Source: Escherichia coli (GTDB lineage: Bacteria; Pseudomonadota; Gammaproteobacteria; Enterobacterales; Enterobacteriaceae). Taken from it: a stretch of DNA of 64,000 nt. Position numbers and translations under genes: made by a program. The notes under the pieces were generated by a model. The model saw nothing but the letters and a program-made list of their open reading frames with translations. It was not told the origin of the DNA and did not search any database. Positions within the stretch are counted from its first letter, which is position 1. Each line of letters opens with the position of its first letter. The stretch covers positions 1 through 64,000 of the forward strand of contig NZ_JAATUR010000017.1 in NCBI RefSeq assembly GCF_011881725.1. Direction: 5' to 3'. Shown here piece after piece: positions 58,734 to 64,000 of this stretch.

Positions 58734-61193
58734 ATGGATACCGTGGATATTTATCGACTCTCTTTTATTTCTTGTCTGGTCATGGGGATACCTTTTGCCG
58801 AGGCAGTAGAATTTAACCTTAACGTGCTCGATAAGTCGATGCGCGATAAGGTTGATGTATCATTGCTAAAAGAGAAAGGAAGCATATTACCGGGCAATTA
58901 TTTTGTTAGTGTTACCGTTAATAATAATCAGATCAGTGGTGGGCAACAAATTCATTGGCAAAAAAGTGGTGATAAAACAATTCCGTGTATCAATGATTCA
59001 CTGGTTGATAAATTTGGCCTTAAAAAAGACTTCAGCCAGACATTACCGTTAATCAATCAATGTGTTGATTTTAGCTCCCATCCTGAAATCATTTTCAACT
59101 TCGACCAGACGACCCAACAACTGAATATCACTATTCCCCAGGCGTGGCTGGAGTGGCACTCAGAAAACTGGACACCACCTTCAACATGGGATGCAGGTGT
59201 TTCCGGCGTATTGATGGATTACAACGTGTTCGCCAGCACTTATCGCCCACAAAATGGAAACAAAAGTACCAATCTGAACGCCTATGGTACCGCGGGTATA
59301 AACACAGGGGCATGGCGTCTGCGCAGTGATTATCAGCTCAATCAGTCCAGTTCAGGTGATTATCATGACGAATCTGGCGCAATTTCACGGACTTATCTGT
59401 TCCGCCCATTACCACAAATTGGTTCCCGGTTGACCCTTGGTGAAACGGATCTTAGCTCTAATATATTTGACGGTTTTTCCTATACCGGAGCCGCTCTGGC
59501 CAGCGACGACCGCATGTTACCCTGGGAAATACGTGGTTATGCGCCACAAATCAGTGGTATCGCCCAGACCAACGCCACAGTAACCATCAGTCATTCTGGT
59601 CGTGTTATTTATCAGAAAAAAGTGCCGCCGGGCCCGTTTATCATTGATGATCTCAATCAATCAGTTCAGGGTACCCTCGATGTCAAAGTTGCCGAAGAAG
59701 ATGGCAGGGTCAATAATTTCCAGGTTTCAGCAGCATCGACACCTTTTCTGACACGTCAGGGACAAATGCGCTACAAACTGGCGGCAGGCCGTCCTCGTAC
59801 TTCTATCTCACACCATACCGATAATGAAACCTTTATCAGTCATGAAGTTTCCTGGGGAATGCTCTCAAATACCTCGCTATATGGCGGGATGCTCCTCGCC
59901 GGGGATGATTACCGCTCCGGGGCGCTTGGGATCGGCCAGAACATGCTCTGGCTGGGAGCACTTTCGTTTGATATGACCTGGGCCAAAAGTCAGTTTCATC
60001 AACAAACGGATGAGCAAGGCTACAGTTATCGCTTTAACTACAGCAAACGCATTGATGCTACTGATAGTATGATATCGCTGGCGGCATATCGTTTTTCCGA
60101 TCGCCATTTTCACAGCTATGCCAATTATCTTGACCATAAATATAATGACGCCGATACCCATGATGAAAAGCAAACCATCAATATCTCGGCGGGTCAGCCA
60201 ATCACACCACTGAATCTTAATCTCTACGTCAACCTGCTCCGTCAGACGTGGTGGAATGCCGATGCCTCTACTACTGCGAACATTACCGCAGGATTCAACG
60301 TTGATGTTGGTGGCTGGAAAGATATTTCAGTTTCGACTTCATTCAATACGACGCATTACGAAGACAAAGGTCGCGATAACCAAATTTATCTCTCGATATC
60401 TTTACCCATTGGTGAAAGGGGAAGACTTGGTTACGACATGCAAAACAGTAGCAGCAGTACCACACACCGCATGTCGTGGAACGATACGCTGGATGAGCGT
60501 AATAGCTGGGGCATGTCTGCCGGAGTACAATCCGACCGCCCGGATAATGGTACACAGTTGAGTGGCAACTATCAGCACCTGAGTTCGGCCGGTGAATGGG
60601 ATCTTTCTGGCACCTATGCCGCCAATGATTACACCTCGGCCAGCACAAGCTGGAGTGGCTCCTTCACTGCGACGCAACACGGGGCAGCATTTCATCGTCG
60701 TAGCTCCACGAATGAACCGCGCCTGATGGTCAGCACAGATGGTGTGGCGGATATTCCCATTCAGGGCAATCTCGACTACACCAACCGTTTCGGTATTGCG
60801 GTGGTTCCTTTCGTCTCCAGCTACCAGCCATCAACCGTGGCAGTCAATATGAATGATCTCCCTGACGGTGTTACCGTTTCGGAGAATGTGGTCAAAGAAA
60901 CGTGGACCGAAGGGGCAATTGGTTATAAATCACTGGCCTCGCGTTCAGGAAAAGATCTCAATGTCATTATTCGCGACGCCAACGGACAATTTCCCCCTCT
61001 CGGAGCCGAAATCCGGCAATATGAACGTGCAATAAGCATAGGTATGGTTGGAGAAGAGGGGCACGCCTGGCTTAGCGGTGTGGATGAAAATCAACAATTC
61101 ATCGTGCTCTGGGGAGATAACCAGAGTTGTACCATTCATCTTCCTGAACACGTGGAAGATATCTCAAAACGTTTGAATCTCCTCTGTCATTAA
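58734..61193 (+). CDS. ybgQ: Fimbrial outer-membrane usher YbgQ
   Basis: An 819-residue usher of the FimD/PapC family. After a signal peptide (about 1-24) comes the N-terminal chaperone-binding domain (FNLNVLDKSMRDKVDVSLLK), the 24-strand barrel with plug (LPWEIRGYAPQISGIAQTNA, GPFIIDDL) and C-terminal domains ending in a cysteine pair (SCTIHLPE and NLLCH). It exports and orders the pilus subunits. A GTG three codons downstream is an alternative start. It appears complete. Confidence 0.94.
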   Translation: MDTVDIYRLSFISCLVMGIPFAEAVEFNLNVLDKSMRDKVDVSLLKEKGSILPGNYFVSVTVNNNQISGGQQIHWQKSGDKTIPCINDSLVDKFGLKKDFSQTLPLINQCVDFSSHPEIIFNFDQTTQQLNITIPQAWLEWHSENWTPPSTWDAGVSGVLMDYNVFASTYRPQNGNKSTNLNAYGTAGINTGAWRLRSDYQLNQSSSGDYHDESGAISRTYLFRPLPQIGSRLTLGETDLSSNIFDGFSYTGAALASDDRMLPWEIRGYAPQISGIAQTNATVTISHSGRVIYQKKVPPGPFIIDDLNQSVQGTLDVKVAEEDGRVNNFQVSAASTPFLTRQGQMRYKLAAGRPRTSISHHTDNETFISHEVSWGMLSNTSLYGGMLLAGDDYRSGALGIGQNMLWLGALSFDMTWAKSQFHQQTDEQGYSYRFNYSKRIDATDSMISLAAYRFSDRHFHSYANYLDHKYNDADTHDEKQTINISAGQPITPLNLNLYVNLLRQTWWNADASTTANITAGFNVDVGGWKDISVSTSFNTTHYEDKGRDNQIYLSISLPIGERGRLGYDMQNSSSSTTHRMSWNDTLDERNSWGMSAGVQSDRPDNGTQLSGNYQHLSSAGEWDLSGTYAANDYTSASTSWSGSFTATQHGAAFHRRSSTNEPRLMVSTDGVADIPIQGNLDYTNRFGIAVVPFVSSYQPSTVAVNMNDLPDGVTVSENVVKETWTEGAIGYKSLASRSGKDLNVIIRDANGQFPPLGAEIRQYERAISIGMVGEEGHAWLSGVDENQQFIVLWGDNQSCTIHLPEHVEDISKRLNLLCH

Positions 61194-61207
61194 TTAAGGA
61201 AAAGATA

Positions 61208-61939
61208 ATGACACGTTTTCAAGGCATGTTTTTTATTCTGTTTACCACCAGTCTGTACAGCCATGCCGCTATTCAGCCTGATCGTACTCGTATTGTGTTT
61301 GACGCTAACAACAAAGCAACCAGTTTACGCGTGGAAAACCGCAGCGAAAATCTTCCCTATCTGGCTTATTCGTGGATAGAAACGGAAAAGGGAGAGAAAA
61401 GCGATGATTTCCTGGTTGCTCTCCCCCCCATCCAGCGCCTGGAGCCTAAAGCGACATCGCAAATCAGGATTGTAAAACAAGGCTCAACAGCGCAGCTTCC
61501 CACCGACAGGGAAACACTGTTTTATTATAATTTACGTGAAATCCCTCCAGCGCCAGATAAAAACAATGCTCATGCGATCCTGCAAGTCGCTATCCAGAGT
61601 CGTATTAAGTTGTTCTGGCGTCCCGCAACGTTACGCAAGAAAACTGGCGAACACATAGAACAACAATTACACGTTAGCCAGCAGAATAATCAACTCACTA
61701 TGAAAAACCCGACGCCTTATTATCTGACCATTGCCTGGCTTGGTCGGGATATGAAAACGGCACTTCCTGGATTTAAAAGTATGCTGATCGCACCTTTTAA
61801 TTCGGTAACCACCAACACTGGCAACAATAGCGGCAACCAGTTTTACCTCGGATATATGGATGATTACGGCGCATTGCGCATGAACACTCTTAAATGCCAG
61901 GGAGAATGTCGCTTACAACCAGTAGAGGAGAAAAAATGA
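61208..61939 (+). CDS. ybgP: Periplasmic fimbrial chaperone YbgP
   Basis: A 243-residue chaperone of the FimC/PapD type with a signal peptide of about 20 residues. The G1 region [19 protein letters not shown] and the family motif [18 protein letters not shown] are present. It holds subunits by donor-strand complementation. The C-terminus has an extra cysteine pair (LKCQGEC). It lies 14 bases after ybgQ and overlaps ybgO by four bases. Confidence 0.94.
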   Translation: MTRFQGMFFILFTTSLYSHAAIQPDRTRIVFDANNKATSLRVENRSENLPYLAYSWIETEKGEKSDDFLVALPPIQRLEPKATSQIRIVKQGSTAQLPTDRETLFYYNLREIPPAPDKNNAHAILQVAIQSRIKLFWRPATLRKKTGEHIEQQLHVSQQNNQLTMKNPTPYYLTIAWLGRDMKTALPGFKSMLIAPFNSVTTNTGNNSGNQFYLGYMDDYGALRMNTLKCQGECRLQPVEEKK

Positions 61940-62997
61940 GACTTAATCAGGGAGTGTTTCTTATTTTTATCCTGATATTTTTACCGTTAAAAGCAGCACT
62001 GGCACTGGATTGTTATTTTGGTTCTGCGGGCGGCGCTGTTGAAAAATCAGAAACCATTCTGCCTTTTGCCGTGCCCTCTAATGCAAAACCAGGCGATAAA
62101 ATCTGGGAATCTGACGATATTAAAATATCCGTTTATTGTGACAATAATACCAACAGTGATTTTAATAGTGAGCATGTCTATGCCTGGGTCAACCCTTATC
62201 CAGGCGTTCAGGATCGTTACTACCAACTTGGTGTGACATATAACGGAATTGATTATGATGCCAGCCAGGGGAAAAGCCGAATCGACACAAATCAATGTAT
62301 TGACAGTAAAAAAATTGATATCTATACACCTGATCAGATAAACGCAATGGGATGGCAGAATAAAATTTGCTCCAATGATCCCACTGATATCCACAAATCG
62401 CGAACATTCATGGCTCGTATGCGATTATATGTAAAAGTTCGTGAAATGCCGCCTCATGATTATCAAAGTTCTCTCAGTAACTACATTGTGGTGCAATTTG
62501 ATGGTGCGGGCAGCGTTAACGAAGATCCTACAGCCCATAATCTTAAATATCATATATATGGACTGGAAAATATTCGCGTCCTGGACTGCGGCGTAAACTT
62601 TTCAATTATCCCAGAGAGTCAGACAATTGATTTTGGTAAATTTAATGTACTGGATATTCGTCGACATAACATGACAAAAACCTTCAGCATTAAGACGACA
62701 AAAAACCAAAATGATCAATGTACTGACGGATTTAAAGTGAGTTCATCATTTTACACAGAAGAAACACTTGAAGAGGAAGATAAAGCGTTATTAATTGGCA
62801 ATGGTCTACGTCTGCGTCTACTGGATGAAAGCGCCTCGCCGTATACATTTAACAAATATACGGAATACGCCGACTTCACTAATGACATGTTGACCTATGA
62901 GAAAACATACACTGCTGAACTATCGTCTATTACTGGCACACCTATTAAAGCTGGGCCATTTGATACAGTCGTGTTATTCAAAATTAACTACAACTGA
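61936..62997 (+). CDS. ybgO: Fimbrial tip/adhesin-like protein YbgO
   Basis: A 353-residue protein with a signal peptide (about 1-24, ending ALA before LDCYFG). It is larger than a pilin and probably has an N-terminal receptor domain and a C-terminal pilin domain, which is the plan of two-domain adhesins. The ATG at 61936 overlaps the ybgP stop (ATGA) and gives the K-12 length. The ligand is unknown. It is the last gene of the cluster. Confidence 0.92.
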   Translation: MRLNQGVFLIFILIFLPLKAALALDCYFGSAGGAVEKSETILPFAVPSNAKPGDKIWESDDIKISVYCDNNTNSDFNSEHVYAWVNPYPGVQDRYYQLGVTYNGIDYDASQGKSRIDTNQCIDSKKIDIYTPDQINAMGWQNKICSNDPTDIHKSRTFMARMRLYVKVREMPPHDYQSSLSNYIVVQFDGAGSVNEDPTAHNLKYHIYGLENIRVLDCGVNFSIIPESQTIDFGKFNVLDIRRHNMTKTFSIKTTKNQNDQCTDGFKVSSSFYTEETLEEEDKALLIGNGLRLRLLDESASPYTFNKYTEYADFTNDMLTYEKTYTAELSSITGTPIKAGPFDTVVLFKINYN

Positions 62998-63145
62998 TCT
63001 CGCGTGATGCCCTTTTCTGGTGAAGAGGGCTACCTGTTCACATGCTTTACTCTTTTCCAGACTTTCTTGATTGCTGATATTTTTTCTTAAACTGACTTTC
63101 TTTATGCTGTATCGATACACCAGGGGCAGTAGCGGGGAGCAGAGG

Positions 63146-64000
63146 ATGCCAGTTTTACAGTGGAGTTTATTATTTTTATTGTCGATTCTACTTTCTGTAC
63201 TCTTCCTGGCTTTGCATCTCCCCGCCGCCTTACTGCTTGGCCCGATGGTGGCCGGAATTATCATTAGTCTGAAAGGTGTCACACTGCAACTTCCCCGCGC
63301 CGCATTCCTCGCCGCACAGGCTATTCTCGGATGCATGATTGCGCAGAATCTGACCAGCTCAATTCTGACCACGCTTGCGCAAAACTGGCCTGTCGTACTG
63401 GGAATATTACTGGTCACGTTGCTTTCCAGCGCTGCGGTTGGATGGCTGCTGGTACGTTACAGCTCGCTGCCGGGTAATACAGGTGCGTGGGGATCATCTC
63501 CTGGTGGAGCAGCGGCAATGGTCGCGATGGCCCAGGATTATGGTGCCGATATCCGTCTCGTGGCATTTATGCAATATTTGCGAGTGCTGTTTGTTGCCGG
63601 TGCGGCGGTACTGGTAACTCGGATAATCATGGGCGACAGCGCCGAAACAGCAAGCCAACAAATGGTATGGTTTCCTCCGGCAAGCCTGGAGCTTCTCAAA
63701 ACATTGCTTCTTGCAACTATCGCAGGTTTTATCGGGCTTAAATTACGTATTCCTTCCGGTACGATGCTCATTCCGATGCTGGCAGGCGCATTGCTCCAGT
63801 CTGGCGAGTTCATCACGATTGAATTACCAGAATGGCTACTGGCGATAGCGTATATGGCAATTGGCTGGCGAATCGGTCTGGGTTTTGATAAACAAATCTT
63901 ACTGCGGGCATTACGCCCACTGCCGCAAATTCTGCTGTCGATTTTTGCTCTGCTGGCTATTTGCGCCGGAATGGCATGGGGGCTGACCCGGTTTATGCAT
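63146..64000 (+). CDS. abrB: Membrane protein AbrB (5' part, cut by the window end)
   Basis: The first 285 codons of a very hydrophobic protein; the complete K-12 protein has 348 residues as I recall it. About eight membrane segments are visible, in the two-repeat plan of the AbrB membrane family (LPAALLLGPMVAGI and its later counterpart LRIPSGTMLIPMLAGAL, with GAWGSSPGGAAAMVAMAQDYGA between). It was named for an effect on aidB expression. Its molecular function is not clear. The ATG follows AGAGG. Confidence 0.93.
   Translation, partial: MPVLQWSLLFLLSILLSVLFLALHLPAALLLGPMVAGIIISLKGVTLQLPRAAFLAAQAILGCMIAQNLTSSILTTLAQNWPVVLGILLVTLLSSAAVGWLLVRYSSLPGNTGAWGSSPGGAAAMVAMAQDYGADIRLVAFMQYLRVLFVAGAAVLVTRIIMGDSAETASQQMVWFPPASLELLKTLLLATIAGFIGLKLRIPSGTMLIPMLAGALLQSGEFITIELPEWLLAIAYMAIGWRIGLGFDKQILLRALRPLPQILLSIFALLAICAGMAWGLTRFMH

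Overview
The window is chromosomal DNA of Escherichia coli. Almost every gene matches, in order and length, the gal-mod-sdh-suc-cyd-tol-gltA part of the E. coli chromosome as I know it from K-12 (comparisons are from memory, no search was run). The orientation is opposite to the K-12 map. Gene content differs from K-12 in three places: a lambda-type prophage end at the left edge, an eight-gene catabolic operon with its own regulator between gltA and ybgD, and no mngRAB between sucD and cydA.

Layout. 1-1169: the end of a lambdoid prophage (xis tail, int, attL) integrated at the lambda attB. 1216-8659: ybhC, then ybhJ-ybhI-ybhH (aconitase-like protein, DASS-family transporter, PrpF-type isomerase) and the divergent LysR gene ybhD. 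8700-15964: pgl, ybhA, the molybdate genes modABC, modE and modF, and the small efflux-pump protein gene acrZ. 16130-20515: the galETKM operon with its operators. 20642-26295: gpmA, aroG, ybgS, zitB, pnuC-nadA. 26452-27383: seven tRNA genes (five Lys, two Val). 27548-33711: the Tol-Pal operon ybgC-tolQRAB-pal-cpoB and the cydAB-cydX-ybgE operon, which runs up to 36449. 36450-37905: a long AT-rich stretch without genes that holds the cydA control region. 37906-47804: the sdhCDAB-sucABCD operon and its 3' small RNA sdhX. 48513-49796: gltA on the opposite strand. 49844-57649: the accessory operon. 58118-62997: the ybgDQPO fimbrial cluster. 63146-64000: abrB, cut by the window end.

How the genes work together. 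The central block encodes aerobic energy metabolism: citrate synthase, 2-oxoglutarate dehydrogenase E1 and E2, succinyl-CoA synthetase, succinate dehydrogenase and cytochrome bd-I oxidase. gltA and sdhC are transcribed divergently from a shared 708-base control region. The Tol-Pal genes build the envelope-spanning system used in cell division. The gal genes form the Leloir pathway, and the mod genes take up and sense molybdate.

The most interesting part is the operon at 49844-56675 with the GntR/FadR-type gene at 56936. It encodes a three-part TRAP transporter (DctP, DctQ, DctM types), an LgoD-like zinc dehydrogenase, a short-chain dehydrogenase, a UxaA-type dehydratase split into two genes, and an RraA/HMG-aldolase-fold protein. 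Together these suggest uptake of a sugar acid, its epimerisation by oxidation and reduction, dehydration, and cleavage without phosphorylation. I cannot name the substrate. Its control region has two unusual features: a 29-bp near-palindrome over the first gene's ribosome binding site, and a 23-codon open frame overlapping the regulator's start.
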